The translations under genes and the position numbers were made by a program. A stretch of DNA of 64,000 nucleotides. Source: Pseudomonas helleri (lineage in GTDB: Bacteria > Pseudomonadota > Gammaproteobacteria > Pseudomonadales > Pseudomonadaceae). The notes below the pieces were generated by a model. It saw nothing but the letters and a program-made list of their open reading frames with translations, ran no database searches and was not told where the DNA came from. The first letter of the stretch is position 1. Each line of letters begins with the position of its first letter. The stretch is from the NCBI RefSeq assembly GCF_001043025.1, contig NZ_JYLD01000005.1, positions 62,001 through 126,000 of the forward strand, written 5' to 3'. This document shows, one piece after another, positions 31,653 to 40,384 of this stretch.

Positions 31653-32615
31653 ATGTCGGTGTTGCCCGAACTGGAAGCATTTTTAGAATTGGCTGAATTC
31701 AGCCGCATGACCGGCAAGACCCAGCCCATGCATGCGCTGACCCCGGTCCAGGCCCGCAGCGAGTTCGAGCAAAGCGCCAGCGTGTTCGATGTGCCGTTGA
31801 CGGCGGTGGACAGCTACGACGTGCGCATCCCGGCGCGTGATGGTTTCAGCGTGTCGGCGCGGCTTTATCGTCGTCCTGGCCTTGAGGTCGGGCCGTTGCC
31901 GGTGGTGGTTTATTTTCATGGCGGTGGCTATGTCATTGGCAGCCTCGACAGCCATGATTCGCTGTGCCGCCGGTTGGCGGCGGCCGGGGATTTTGCCTTG
32001 CTGGCGGTCAATTACCGGCTAGCCCCGGAGTGGGTGTTTCCCACCGCCGTGCATGACGCCTGCGATGCAGTGAACTGGCTGCTGCGTGAGGGCCGTCAAC
32101 ATGGGCTGGACGCCTCGCGGGTGGCCTTTGCCGGAGACAGTGCGGGCGGAACCTTGAGCACGGTGTTATCGATTCTCGCGGTGCAGGAACCGCAAGAAGT
32201 CGCCATCGTGCCCCGCGCTCAAGTGCTGCTGTATCCCGTAACCGATGGCAGCTGCAAGCGTGACTCCCATCAGCGTTACGCCGAGGGCTACCTGCTCGAA
32301 ACCGCGACCATGGACTGGTTTTACGGGCATTACGCCAAGGGTGAACAGGCGCTGCAGGACTGGCGGATTTCGCCGTTACTGGCAACGGACGTCAGCGGCC
32401 TGGCCCCGGCGCTGGTGTACCTGGCTGGCTACGACCCGTTATATGACGAAGGCCTGGCGTACGCCCGCAAGCTTGAACAAGCCGGTAACGACGTGCTGTT
32501 GCTGGAAGAACCCGGCATGACCCACGACTTTATGCGCATGAGCGGCCTGCTGGAGCAAGTGCCGGAGATCCATGGGCGGGTGGCGGGTTGGCTGGATAAA
32601 AGGCTGGCAAAGTAA
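31653..32615 (+). CDS. Alpha/beta hydrolase of the hormone-sensitive-lipase family
   Basis: A 320-residue esterase-type hydrolase. It has the HSL-family oxyanion motif HGGGYVIGS (about residue 88), the nucleophile elbow GDSAGG (about 160), an acidic residue in the YDPLYDEG segment and the catalytic His in MTHDFMRM. No signal peptide is seen, so it is probably cytoplasmic. I choose ATG 31653 because GAGGAAAG lies six bases upstream and because the 60 codons before it run through an extragenic repeat. It is alone on the plus strand, converging with the tgl-type operon. Substrate unknown; a carboxylesterase is the safest call. Confidence 0.88.
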   Translation: MSVLPELEAFLELAEFSRMTGKTQPMHALTPVQARSEFEQSASVFDVPLTAVDSYDVRIPARDGFSVSARLYRRPGLEVGPLPVVVYFHGGGYVIGSLDSHDSLCRRLAAAGDFALLAVNYRLAPEWVFPTAVHDACDAVNWLLREGRQHGLDASRVAFAGDSAGGTLSTVLSILAVQEPQEVAIVPRAQVLLYPVTDGSCKRDSHQRYAEGYLLETATMDWFYGHYAKGEQALQDWRISPLLATDVSGLAPALVYLAGYDPLYDEGLAYARKLEQAGNDVLLLEEPGMTHDFMRMSGLLEQVPEIHGRVAGWLDKRLAK

Positions 32616-32656
32616 CCCGTTGGAGCTGCCGCAGGCTGCGTCGCGGTCATTATGGT

Positions 32657-33937
32657 TTAGCGCGCAGACGCTTTTTTGAGTCGCCACGGTTTAAAGCTCA
32701 GCCACAAAAACACCCCTGGCATCTGTAGCGCAATCATTATCCCCAGCGACCACTGATAAGCCTCCAGAGGGTGTCCTTGTCCAGTTGACGGCCACAGGCT
32801 TAGCATTTCCCCCATCAGCCACTGCAAGATAAATGCGAGTACGAAAACCACCAGATTGAACGATGAACTGACCCGTCCTGCCAGTTCGGGAGATACCGAT
32901 TGAGCGACTATCGCGTAGTTCATGGTGGTAGAGGTGCCGAAGAAGCTAAACCCCATAGCAATCAACAATGGCGATATGTGCAGCCCGCTGATCATTAGTG
33001 ATTGAAACGAGATGAAGATTAGAACCCCGGTGCCGCACACCATGATGGGCTGTACACCAAAGCGCTGCAGGTAGTCGGTAATCGAGCCGAACACCAGCGA
33101 ACCAGCCACCATGGCTACAGCGCCCCAGAGCAAAGTATTGGCCATGCTGGAATCGCTTAATTGAGCCACGTCCCTTAGCCATGGCCCCATCCAGAGCGAC
33201 AGCACTGACATATAGATCGCATGGGCAAACACCGAGTACAACGCAAGACGCCAGAATACCCATGAGGAATAAAGAGTCCCCACGGCCTTGGACATTTCCG
33301 CGAGTGTGGTGTGCTTGGGTTTATAGGTGCGAGGTACGCTGAGATGAATGATCACACAGACGAATAGTGTGAGTAGAGCCAAAATCAAGAAAGCTTCTCG
33401 CCAAGAGATCCATTTCAGTAGCTCATGCAGCGGCGTGGTAGAAGCCATGGCACCCAAACCGCCTACTGACAACAGGCACGCAGTACTTAGCGGCAGACGT
33501 TCAACAGGCAGCCAGATAGCGCACGCTTTAATAGCACTCATCAGTGAACCGGCAACCCCTAGACCAATCAGGCCGCGTCCAATTATCAAGCCCAGTTCAC
33601 TGTGGGAGACACTGAAAATTAGCGAACCCACTACAGCAAATAGCAGCATGGGGGCCTGCACGCTACGTGGACCGTAGCGGTCAAGCATTACACCGAGCGG
33701 GATCTGCGCCGCAGCAAATGTTAGAAAGTACACCCCCGTCAACAGGCCCAAGCTACTGGCCGGCAAGTGCAGCTCTTGTTCCAAATCCACGTAGATCAAG
33801 GCATTGACTGTGCGAAACAGGTACGACACGAAATGACCGAGGCCAAAGGGGATGAATATGGTCAGAAACAAATATAAAAATGAATGTTTAGCTTCTTGGG
33901 CAGCCTTGTTGCAAGACTCGGTTTGCTCATTGTTCAT
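32657..33937 (-). CDS. MFS transporter, last gene of the pearlin (tgl-like) operon
   Basis: A 426-residue major facilitator protein with about twelve membrane helices and the family loop motif between helices 2 and 3 (GVMLDRYGPRSV). Its start overlaps the stop of the LanB-like gene by 4 bases (ATGA), so it belongs to that operon. The simplest role is export of the small amino-acid-like product across the inner membrane, perhaps also protecting the producer. Base composition is lower in GC than the flanking core genes, like the rest of the operon. Import of a precursor cannot be excluded. Confidence 0.87.
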   Translation of the reverse strand: MNNEQTESCNKAAQEAKHSFLYLFLTIFIPFGLGHFVSYLFRTVNALIYVDLEQELHLPASSLGLLTGVYFLTFAAAQIPLGVMLDRYGPRSVQAPMLLFAVVGSLIFSVSHSELGLIIGRGLIGLGVAGSLMSAIKACAIWLPVERLPLSTACLLSVGGLGAMASTTPLHELLKWISWREAFLILALLTLFVCVIIHLSVPRTYKPKHTTLAEMSKAVGTLYSSWVFWRLALYSVFAHAIYMSVLSLWMGPWLRDVAQLSDSSMANTLLWGAVAMVAGSLVFGSITDYLQRFGVQPIMVCGTGVLIFISFQSLMISGLHISPLLIAMGFSFFGTSTTMNYAIVAQSVSPELAGRVSSSFNLVVFVLAFILQWLMGEMLSLWPSTGQGHPLEAYQWSLGIMIALQMPGVFLWLSFKPWRLKKASAR

Positions 33938-36378
33938 GTCGCCAGAGCCTTATTTATGGAAAAGGTTGTGCGTATTTCACAACAGAAGCGTCCTCTGGCG
34001 TCTTCAAGCCACAGTTCATCGGGGCCGGGTCGCATTTCAGAGAACTTAACGTGACCAGCGCTCTTCAGTGCATTGATGATGCCGTCCAAGGACAAGGGGT
34101 TATCAAAATCAAGAAAAAGCGGTTTGGGTTCGGTGTCAATTTTGATAAAGGCGTAGCGGGGTAATCCTTGAGACACTGCCCAAGCTCGCCATTGCATCGT
34201 ATATTCAAGTTCCTCGATTGTGCCCTTAGGCTCCGGTAGCTGCTCACGAGTGAATAGCCAGGAAGCGCGCTTATAGAGGGTACGACCTAACCAGATACGT
34301 CGGTACTCATGTTTGGCTACGGCGCTATCGGCTAGAGTAAAACCAATTCGATGTAAAGGAGTGGGGTACACACATAGCAAGTCTTCACTGAATTGGCCAA
34401 GGGTATCGACCACTTGCAGACGCCCATTCACAAACAAGACTTTTGCCCTGCCTGCGGCAAACTGTTGGTGCGGTTCGACGCAACCGCCCCCCGATGGCAA
34501 CACCAGTTGCAAGTAAAATGGCTGCAATGGCCAGTCGATGTGCGAGCGTTGATAGCTGTCAGGCGAGTCCGCCAGTATCAGGCGAGGGCGCTGAAAAATA
34601 GTTTCCACCTGTTGGCAAATCTGGGAATTGTAGGGGCCGAATGGATCCGCAACGGGCTGGCTAAGGGTATGAACCGCGGGATGCACTTCTCCTACGATTA
34701 TTTCGTAGTGGCCAAGATTGAAGGCCTCGATTGACGCGCTTGAGAGCAGTAGGTCCGGAGAGTGATAGTCACTGCCGAAAACGGTGAAATCTGAAACGTC
34801 AAAATCCTTGTTTAGCCGACTAATTAGATGGTCAATATCAGTCGCGCAAAGACGCACCTCGGATTGCGCTGGGAACTCTCGCAACAACTGCGTCCAGGCT
34901 GTTTCCAAGCGTTGGTTGAGATCTACGATGATACTAGTTTCGATCGCGGGTAGAAGAGGGGCCAAGGTATTGATTAGGTCAAGAAAATCTACTGTTCTGC
35001 AAGGGTTAATAGCTTGGCGCTGCTCCCATGCCTCGACGAAGACACTGTTAAGCTGGTGTGCAATGGCTTTGATCAGCCACTGATTTATGCGCATAAGCGG
35101 TGCGAGTTCTTTGTTGACTTGGTGGAATACTGTTTGGCCAAAACTGATGTTGATGTTTCTTGAGCAATCTTCGTAAATCGGATATCGGCCTACATACATG
35201 GTGCCAGACTCCCTACAGAGATCGACGCCCGCCTCGCCAAGCAATCGATTCAACTTTTCAAGAATTTCGGTTCGGCGTATCAGGTCGCCATTGGCATAGT
35301 CACAGCGTGCCTGTTCAAGTGCATGAAGGCGAGAATGCCACGCTTTTTGGAAGTCAGGAGACACCCCGGTTGTGGCCAGATAGTGTTGAAGTCGTACGAT
35401 AGGGTTACGCTCGCGGGGCGAAATATCCCAGCCTCGACGCACAATCCGTTTATTAACTAAGTGATCCAGCAGATCGCGCAGAGTGTAGGGTGAGATATCT
35501 GAGCAGGCATTCAATATCTGCTTAAATGTAACGTCTTCTTTGTGTTGAGCGTTGATGGTGTGGAGTACTTGCGCAGTAAGGGGGGTAAGACGCTGGCTTT
35601 TATTTATTGGCATGAATAAGTGTTGTTCACGTAAATAGCAACTGGCATTAAGTTTCAAAGGCATGCAGTCGGTATTTGGGCATTGTTGATTGATCTGTTC
35701 AACCAGTCTCTGCATCACCCAGTTCTCGAAGAAAGTGTGGCGATCCTTAAGCCATGTAGTGTCATTTTGGGTCAGTTGTACATTGGCGATCTGCTGGTCT
35801 TTGAAGTGCCCCCAAGCCAAGGGTCCGAAAAAACTGGAGGTATCGTTTTTTGCGCAGAAACGTTGTGCATAGCTCCAGCCCAAACGTAGTTTCTGTTTTT
35901 TCCGTGAGTCACTTCTGCTGTGCCGATCCTTGATGAGTTCTTGGATGCGGGCCCGAGCCGATGGATTAGATATAAACAAGGCCTCGCTTACCGCGTCATC
36001 ATCCAGGAAATTAATTAGTCCTTGGCGTGCTCTTTCCAGATAAGTGCTGTATTCATGACGTGCAACGTCCCCTATGACGAGCCGCTTCAATAAGTCGTTC
36101 CATTTCAGTACCGCGGTGTTAAGCGGTTCGCGAAGTGCTTGTGGTAGGTCAGAAAGCAGTAAGGACTGGCCTTCGTTGAGTTTACGGATGAGTTTGCGGC
36201 AGGTTAGTAAGGAATGTGAGTTTGCTTCTTCAAGCATCATTGCCTTCAGCGCTTGAAATGCACGGAAGTCTTGCTCAAAGGCACGACATGCAGGTAACTC
36301 GGAGAGTCGACCAAGATCAGTCAAGTAGTGAATGGGAAAGCCAGTTGAACGTAGCCAGAAGTACTGTGAGCTTTCCAT
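33934..36378 (-). CDS. tglB: Stand-alone LanB-like protein, likely peptide aminoacyl-tRNA ligase (PEARL, TglB-type)
   Basis: An 814-residue homologue of the N-terminal (glutamylation) part of lantibiotic dehydratases, recognisable by RFCAKNDTSSFFGPLAWG near residue 190. The C-terminal elimination domain of full LanB enzymes is absent. Such small LanB proteins include PEARLs, which use ATP and aminoacyl-tRNA to add an amino acid to the C-terminus of a carrier peptide; TglB of P. syringae adds Cys. The neighbours (Cys-free small peptide, MNIO enzyme, carboxy-SAM synthase, protease) are those of the 3-thiaglutamate pathway, which supports PEARL over dehydratase. It lies 3 bases after the tglI-like gene. 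A counted 60-base sample (34981-35040) has 29 G or C, far below the NRPS region. The amino acid added is inferred, not read. Confidence 0.85.
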   Translation of the reverse strand: MESSQYFWLRSTGFPIHYLTDLGRLSELPACRAFEQDFRAFQALKAMMLEEANSHSLLTCRKLIRKLNEGQSLLLSDLPQALREPLNTAVLKWNDLLKRLVIGDVARHEYSTYLERARQGLINFLDDDAVSEALFISNPSARARIQELIKDRHSRSDSRKKQKLRLGWSYAQRFCAKNDTSSFFGPLAWGHFKDQQIANVQLTQNDTTWLKDRHTFFENWVMQRLVEQINQQCPNTDCMPLKLNASCYLREQHLFMPINKSQRLTPLTAQVLHTINAQHKEDVTFKQILNACSDISPYTLRDLLDHLVNKRIVRRGWDISPRERNPIVRLQHYLATTGVSPDFQKAWHSRLHALEQARCDYANGDLIRRTEILEKLNRLLGEAGVDLCRESGTMYVGRYPIYEDCSRNINISFGQTVFHQVNKELAPLMRINQWLIKAIAHQLNSVFVEAWEQRQAINPCRTVDFLDLINTLAPLLPAIETSIIVDLNQRLETAWTQLLREFPAQSEVRLCATDIDHLISRLNKDFDVSDFTVFGSDYHSPDLLLSSASIEAFNLGHYEIIVGEVHPAVHTLSQPVADPFGPYNSQICQQVETIFQRPRLILADSPDSYQRSHIDWPLQPFYLQLVLPSGGGCVEPHQQFAAGRAKVLFVNGRLQVVDTLGQFSEDLLCVYPTPLHRIGFTLADSAVAKHEYRRIWLGRTLYKRASWLFTREQLPEPKGTIEELEYTMQWRAWAVSQGLPRYAFIKIDTEPKPLFLDFDNPLSLDGIINALKSAGHVKFSEMRPGPDELWLEDARGRFCCEIRTTFSINKALAT

Positions 36379-36381
36379 TAT

Positions 36382-37188
36382 CTAGACGGGTATCCATATG
36401 GCGTTGAATTGGTGCAGCTTTCTCAGCAGTGTCATATCTTCGTCGCTAGGATGCTCGGAGCTTGCAGAACCAGTTAACCGCGCCAATGTAGCGAGCGATT
36501 GTGGCCTTCCCAGACATTTATAGAGGTTCGCTGAGCGTGTGCAGATGAGCGTAAATTTATGACGTGCCTCAGGGCTGGGCAAATACACCAGAATGCATTG
36601 GCTTGATTCCTCCAGACTGCTGATTCCCAAATGATGTTTGTCACGAAGCCAATGCGATAACGTATACCGACTCTGATATACACGTGCGCTATCAGCGCGC
36701 TGATACTGCTCTGGTATTAAAGCGCGAGCTTGGACTAATCCTGTGTAGAGGCGAACGCCTTCGCGCTCAAGCCGCATTAGGTCATGAATCTCCGGATAAT
36801 CTGATAGTTTCGGGTGTTCGAGCAGATAGCACAGTACTGCATCGCAATAGCCATACACCTTGGGGCCGTAATCAAACCATGCGTGCTTACGCAGAAATTC
36901 CTTGGAGAGTGTTGGCAGATCCAGGCCAATGTTAAGTAGTGCGCGCAACGTCAGCGGAGCGCCGGTATCCAGCGCATTAATGAACGAGTTGATCAAGCGA
37001 AATTGATAGTTTTCGACAAGCCATTTCACATTCTCAAACTGGCTGGCGTAGGTAAGCATAATCACCCGTTCGTCATCTGAGAGACCATCTAACCATTGAG
37101 TCGCCCCCTCTGCTTGGTACATCTGCTGCTGCATCGTTTCATCGCGTAGGAGGCGTCGCCATAACGTCCAGACCTGCTCAGCATCCAT
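36382..37188 (-). CDS. tglI: TglI-like partner protein of the MNIO enzyme
   Basis: A 268-residue soluble protein without a motif I recognise. It is rich in helices and has no signal peptide or membrane segment. Its gene overlaps the 3' end of the MNIO gene by 11 bases and is followed after 3 bases by the PEARL gene. In the P. syringae 3-thiaglutamate pathway the MNIO protein TglH works only with a partner, TglI, which helps bind the peptide substrate; this gene holds the equivalent position and size. The start at 37188 has AGGA upstream. The name is an inference from context. Confidence 0.75.
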   Translation of the reverse strand: MDAEQVWTLWRRLLRDETMQQQMYQAEGATQWLDGLSDDERVIMLTYASQFENVKWLVENYQFRLINSFINALDTGAPLTLRALLNIGLDLPTLSKEFLRKHAWFDYGPKVYGYCDAVLCYLLEHPKLSDYPEIHDLMRLEREGVRLYTGLVQARALIPEQYQRADSARVYQSRYTLSHWLRDKHHLGISSLEESSQCILVYLPSPEARHKFTLICTRSANLYKCLGRPQSLATLARLTGSASSEHPSDEDMTLLRKLHQFNAIWIPV

Positions 37189-38092
37189 GCGTCAGTTCCT
37201 GCATCGGTTTTGTATAGTGATTCCAGATTTTCTGGGCGCGTTTCACATCCGTGATGATCATGTGTTCGTCGTTAGAGTCCATTACGCGTGTAAGCGCATG
37301 GTGTGCCTGCCCTTGGTATTCCAGGATAATTGCCGAAGGCTGCGCACGAGACATGAGCTCCTGAAGTAGATCCCAGACGGGTTCGGGTACACACGAGTCG
37401 TGCCAATCATGATAAAGCCCGTTGTGCCAACTGCCGCCTGCCAGGTGTACCGAGATCACTTTGTCTAATGGCAAGGTGTCAAGGTAGTCGCGCAAGTCGA
37501 AGTTTTTAAGGTTTAAATGATTGGCGTAGATGTTGTGTAAATCCAAGTGCAAAAAAGTTCCGGATTGTTGTATTAGCCGGGCCATAAACTCGGCTTCACG
37601 CATTTGTGCACCTGGGCATTGCACGTAATAGGCGGCGTTTTCATGGGCCAGTGGCATCCCATAATGAAACTGCAACGTTTTTGCTCGCTCGGCGCATCGG
37701 AGTACTTCTGCATTGGAAAACTGCAATGGACTGCTCCAGATATCTAGCCAAGAGTTGTCGCCATAAAAACAATGATTGGCGACCCATGGGCTTTTTAGCA
37801 TTTTGGCCAAGGGCACATGACGTTTCAACGCGGCGGTTTCTTCAAGAGGGCTGAAGCCAAAGTCGCAACCATAATTGGAGTGGGCCAGTAGCGTGAATTT
37901 CTCAGCCAGCCGATTGATCATTGCTTGGGCCGCGGGTTTGATAACCTGAGGGCCGTCCATAGGGGCCATGATGTTATCGAGCAGAATTTCCAAGATATCA
38001 ACTTCGATCTCCTCAAATGGAAACCATTCAAGGATCTCGGGGTTGTACTGGATTCCCACACCTATCGGTTTGGGCTTAACGAAGTGAGCCAT
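37178..38092 (-). CDS. tglH: DUF692/MNIO iron-dependent oxidative enzyme, TglH-like
   Basis: A 304-residue TIM-barrel enzyme of the DUF692 (multinuclear non-heme iron, MNIO) family. Family segments seen: GVGIQYNPE at the N-terminus, ANHCFYGD, HENAAYY, HLDLHNIYANHLN, VHLAGG and ILEYQGQ, which carry the His, Asp, Asn and Glu residues expected to bind iron. In the tgl pathway TglH, with TglI, removes the beta-carbon of a Cys attached to the peptide C-terminus, leaving a thiol on glycine. I start at ATG 38092 (GGATGG eight bases upstream); the longer frame from 38158 would read through the hairpin just after the peptide gene. It overlaps tglI by 11 bases. Confidence 0.88.
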   Translation of the reverse strand: MAHFVKPKPIGVGIQYNPEILEWFPFEEIEVDILEILLDNIMAPMDGPQVIKPAAQAMINRLAEKFTLLAHSNYGCDFGFSPLEETAALKRHVPLAKMLKSPWVANHCFYGDNSWLDIWSSPLQFSNAEVLRCAERAKTLQFHYGMPLAHENAAYYVQCPGAQMREAEFMARLIQQSGTFLHLDLHNIYANHLNLKNFDLRDYLDTLPLDKVISVHLAGGSWHNGLYHDWHDSCVPEPVWDLLQELMSRAQPSAIILEYQGQAHHALTRVMDSNDEHMIITDVKRAQKIWNHYTKPMQELTHGC

Positions 38093-38119
38093 GTAATTGC
38101 CCATCCAGAGAAAGAAAGG

Positions 38120-38144
38120 CTTCCTCGGCGTCAATCCGAGGAAG
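38120..38144 (-). terminator. Hairpin between peptide gene and MNIO gene (partial terminator or processing site)
   Basis: CTTCCTCGG, seven loop bases and CCGAGGAAG form a perfect 9-base-pair stem 11 bases after the peptide stop codon. On the transcribed strand it is followed by CCTTTCTTTCTC, a broken U-rich tract. This would let some transcripts end or be trimmed here, giving more peptide than enzyme. Confidence 0.6.
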
Positions 38145-38154
38145 CGCAGAACGA

Positions 38155-38301
38155 TCACGCGAAAACTTTACTCTCGATAATTTCTATATCGTCCAGATCA
38201 AACTCCTCAAAGGTAGTAGAGATGGGATCTGGTAGATCTATGAGGTCGACGGTGTGCTCAACGGTTTCGGCTGTGTCCAGAGTAACTACTGATTGGTTCA
38301 T
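38155..38301 (-). CDS. tglA: 48-residue scaffold peptide (TglA-like)
   Basis: A short gene of 48 codons plus stop. It starts with MNQSVVTLDTAETVEH and ends EEFDLDDIEIIESKVFA, so it is strongly acidic in the middle, like RiPP leader peptides, with a FDLDD-type recognition segment. It contains no cysteine, and no Ser/Thr/Cys-rich core, which suits a carrier to whose C-terminus an amino acid is added rather than a classical lantibiotic or thiopeptide precursor. AAGGA lies seven bases before the ATG. It sits 10 bases after the protease gene and just before the MNIO gene, where a substrate peptide is expected. Confidence 0.82.
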   Translation of the reverse strand: MNQSVVTLDTAETVEHTVDLIDLPDPISTTFEEFDLDDIEIIESKVFA

Positions 38302-38311
38302 GGCGTTGTCC

Positions 38312-39457
38312 TTATGGGTTGTCGAAGAGGCGGATCAGGAAAAATACGGTAAAGTACCAAGTGGCTATCCAGCCTAGGCAGGTCAATAGGAATGTGCTCC
38401 AGTAGAGTCTGCGCAAAGCGGGGGAGATATCTTTGAGAGGAGCGGTCCTCCAATGACGTTTCACATAGTTGAAAGCATGCTGGCGCAGACGCGGTTGCCC
38501 CAGAACCTCGGTAATAGCCAGGTAGCTGTCGCCATTAAAGGTGGGTAGCAGAGTAGGTATGAGGGAGACGAGTGATGCCACGACCATGACCACAAATAGG
38601 GTATCTAAAATGCTTTGCGTATCATGGAAAAGTGCCCATAGAACAATGCCTGAAGCTGCATACAGTAGGCTGACCAAAGGGCCCACAAGAATTGTTATAA
38701 CCCGATGCTTTAGCGGCAACTGCGACCATTGCTTTTGTTCCGGACGCACCCAGCCGGTGGCCAACAACAAGTAGATACCAATTCCGAAATCGTTGACCTT
38801 GACTCCATAGTGACGACAGGCCATCGCGTGTCCTAATTCGTGAAGGGCGATGGACGTCAATATGACCGGGAAGTGCCAGAGTAGCCAGTTGTAGCTTTGG
38901 ACGTAGGTTCTGCCAACATCGTCCATAAAAGTGTCAAAATGCAGTCCTAAATAAATGAAGCTCGCAATAGCTAGCGCCAACAATGGCAAAACGAATACCG
39001 CGTAACAACACCAAGGCATCAGCCGATAAATACGATCTAGCAGTGGCTGAGGATTGATTTTAACAAGGTTGATTAAAAGGTATCTTTTAAAGGGGCCGTA
39101 GGTGATACCCATTGCGGGGTCGTAAAACTTCTTTGCTTTAGGGGTGTTTTGTTTGCTTAGCAATTTTAGTTTAAGTAGTTTGCGCTCGAACTGGGCAAGT
39201 TTTTCGAGGTTTACTTTTATCTGATACTGCGTAAGAGCAACTATTGCTATATCTTCCAGGTTTCGTTGTCCATCGAAAAGTAACGCCAATAAATACTCGG
39301 CCTTGCCTAGTTCAAAGCTTATGTCATTAGACGGATCGTAAATGTTGTAGCGTCGAGTAACAGAATCTGCTGCCGGCGGGATTGCGATTAGGTCATTTCT
39401 GAAGCTGGAGCAGGCTTGGACACCCGGCTTGTCGAGATATGACGTCGAAGTACTCAT
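38312..39457 (-). CDS. tglG: M50-type membrane metalloprotease with PqqD-like N-terminal domain (TglG-like)
   Basis: A 381-residue membrane protein. The first 110 residues look like a PqqD-type winged-helix peptide-binding domain (RYNIYDPSNDISFELGKAEY). Membrane helices follow, with the zinc-protease motif HELGH in SIALHELGHAMACRHYG (about residue 205) and a second ligand region FNGDSYLAI (about 300). In the pearlin pathway a membrane protease (TglG) clips the modified amino acid from the peptide C-terminus, releasing product and regenerating the carrier. The N-terminal domain would supply peptide recognition. It overlaps the upstream methyltransferase gene by 4 bases and precedes the peptide gene by 10. 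Confidence 0.82.
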   Translation of the reverse strand: MSTSTSYLDKPGVQACSSFRNDLIAIPPAADSVTRRYNIYDPSNDISFELGKAEYLLALLFDGQRNLEDIAIVALTQYQIKVNLEKLAQFERKLLKLKLLSKQNTPKAKKFYDPAMGITYGPFKRYLLINLVKINPQPLLDRIYRLMPWCCYAVFVLPLLALAIASFIYLGLHFDTFMDDVGRTYVQSYNWLLWHFPVILTSIALHELGHAMACRHYGVKVNDFGIGIYLLLATGWVRPEQKQWSQLPLKHRVITILVGPLVSLLYAASGIVLWALFHDTQSILDTLFVVMVVASLVSLIPTLLPTFNGDSYLAITEVLGQPRLRQHAFNYVKRHWRTAPLKDISPALRRLYWSTFLLTCLGWIATWYFTVFFLIRLFDNP

Positions 39458-40371
39458 GTAAGGGGGCGTAACGCGCGTAGGCTTGGCATATGGTCCTCTT
39501 GAAGCGCCTTGCGGCCCTGAGCCTTAATGCCTTCAAGACGCTTAGAGTCTATATTCACACAGGCTCGCCCCAATACGAAAACCGCTCCTGGTCGGGTGGG
39601 GCCGCAGACGGGATCATGGGTGGTATGTATAGGCTCCCAGTTGTGCTGGTACATCAAGTGCTCGATGCTATTGGTAGTTAAGTAGCGGCGATGATTATGG
39701 GTTAAAAATCCTTGCTTGATACCGTAACCCAAGGCCCGACCTTCAATCAGCAGCAGACCATTCTCTGCACTGGCTTTACGGCAAAGTCGCATAACTTTAT
39801 TGACGTCATGAACATGTTCCAGTGAACCATTAATGATAATGAAATTGTAGTCTCCGTGGGGGCTCATATGTTCTGCTCCTACCAAGTCAATACTAAGTCC
39901 AATTTTTTTTCCGTACTCCACATAGGCCCGGTCAGGATCATTACCTTTTACTGACCAACCTCGCTTAGCGAAAGGAATCATCATGCCGCCAGCGGAGCAT
40001 CCAACATCAAGTAGTTTTCCTTTGCTGGGTAATATGCTTTTTAAGTACTGGCACAGGTGTTCGCCACGGCGCACCTGATCCTGAAAAAAAGCGCGCTCTG
40101 GCTCATTATTGCCAAATAAATTCAAGCGGTAGAATTTGTTGTAATACGCTTTATAAAAGGTTTCACTAAAGCGGTATTTTTGGTAAATATGTCCGCAATC
40201 ACGACAGCCGAGTACTGGTAATGCTACTGCCTTGCCACAAGGGCCTTGGACGCTATCCAGCAAACACAAATGATCATTGGAATTGCACAGCTCACAATTG
40301 ATTTTTTGCGCGTGAAACGTGCCGGGCATTTGCAGAAGCTGTAAATACTGTCGCGCTATGAGTGTGCTCAC
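39454..40371 (-). CDS. Class I methyltransferase with N-terminal Cys-rich motif, probable carboxymethyltransferase
   Basis: About 305 residues. An N-terminal region with CELC and CRDC pairs looks like a zinc ribbon, and the SAM-binding motif LLDVGCSAGG follows at mid-protein, with a Rossmann methyltransferase fold to the end. Placed directly after a carboxy-SAM synthase-like gene, it probably transfers a carboxymethyl group to the thiol exposed by the MNIO enzyme. I start at GTG 40371, preceded by CCGGAGC seven bases upstream and 13 bases after the previous stop; the longer frame begins at a TTG inside the upstream gene. It overlaps the protease gene by 4 bases. Plain methyl transfer is the alternative. 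Confidence 0.82.
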   Translation of the reverse strand: MSTLIARQYLQLLQMPGTFHAQKINCELCNSNDHLCLLDSVQGPCGKAVALPVLGCRDCGHIYQKYRFSETFYKAYYNKFYRLNLFGNNEPERAFFQDQVRRGEHLCQYLKSILPSKGKLLDVGCSAGGMMIPFAKRGWSVKGNDPDRAYVEYGKKIGLSIDLVGAEHMSPHGDYNFIIINGSLEHVHDVNKVMRLCRKASAENGLLLIEGRALGYGIKQGFLTHNHRRYLTTNSIEHLMYQHNWEPIHTTHDPVCGPTRPGAVFVLGRACVNIDSKRLEGIKAQGRKALQEDHMPSLRALRPLT

Positions 40372-40384
40372 AATATAGCTCCGG

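Noticed and set aside
33934..36378. A lantibiotic or thiopeptide cluster based on the LanB-like protein
   Set aside because: There is no elimination domain, no LanC-type cyclase and no Ser/Thr/Cys-rich precursor core; the neighbours fit a PEARL pathway instead.
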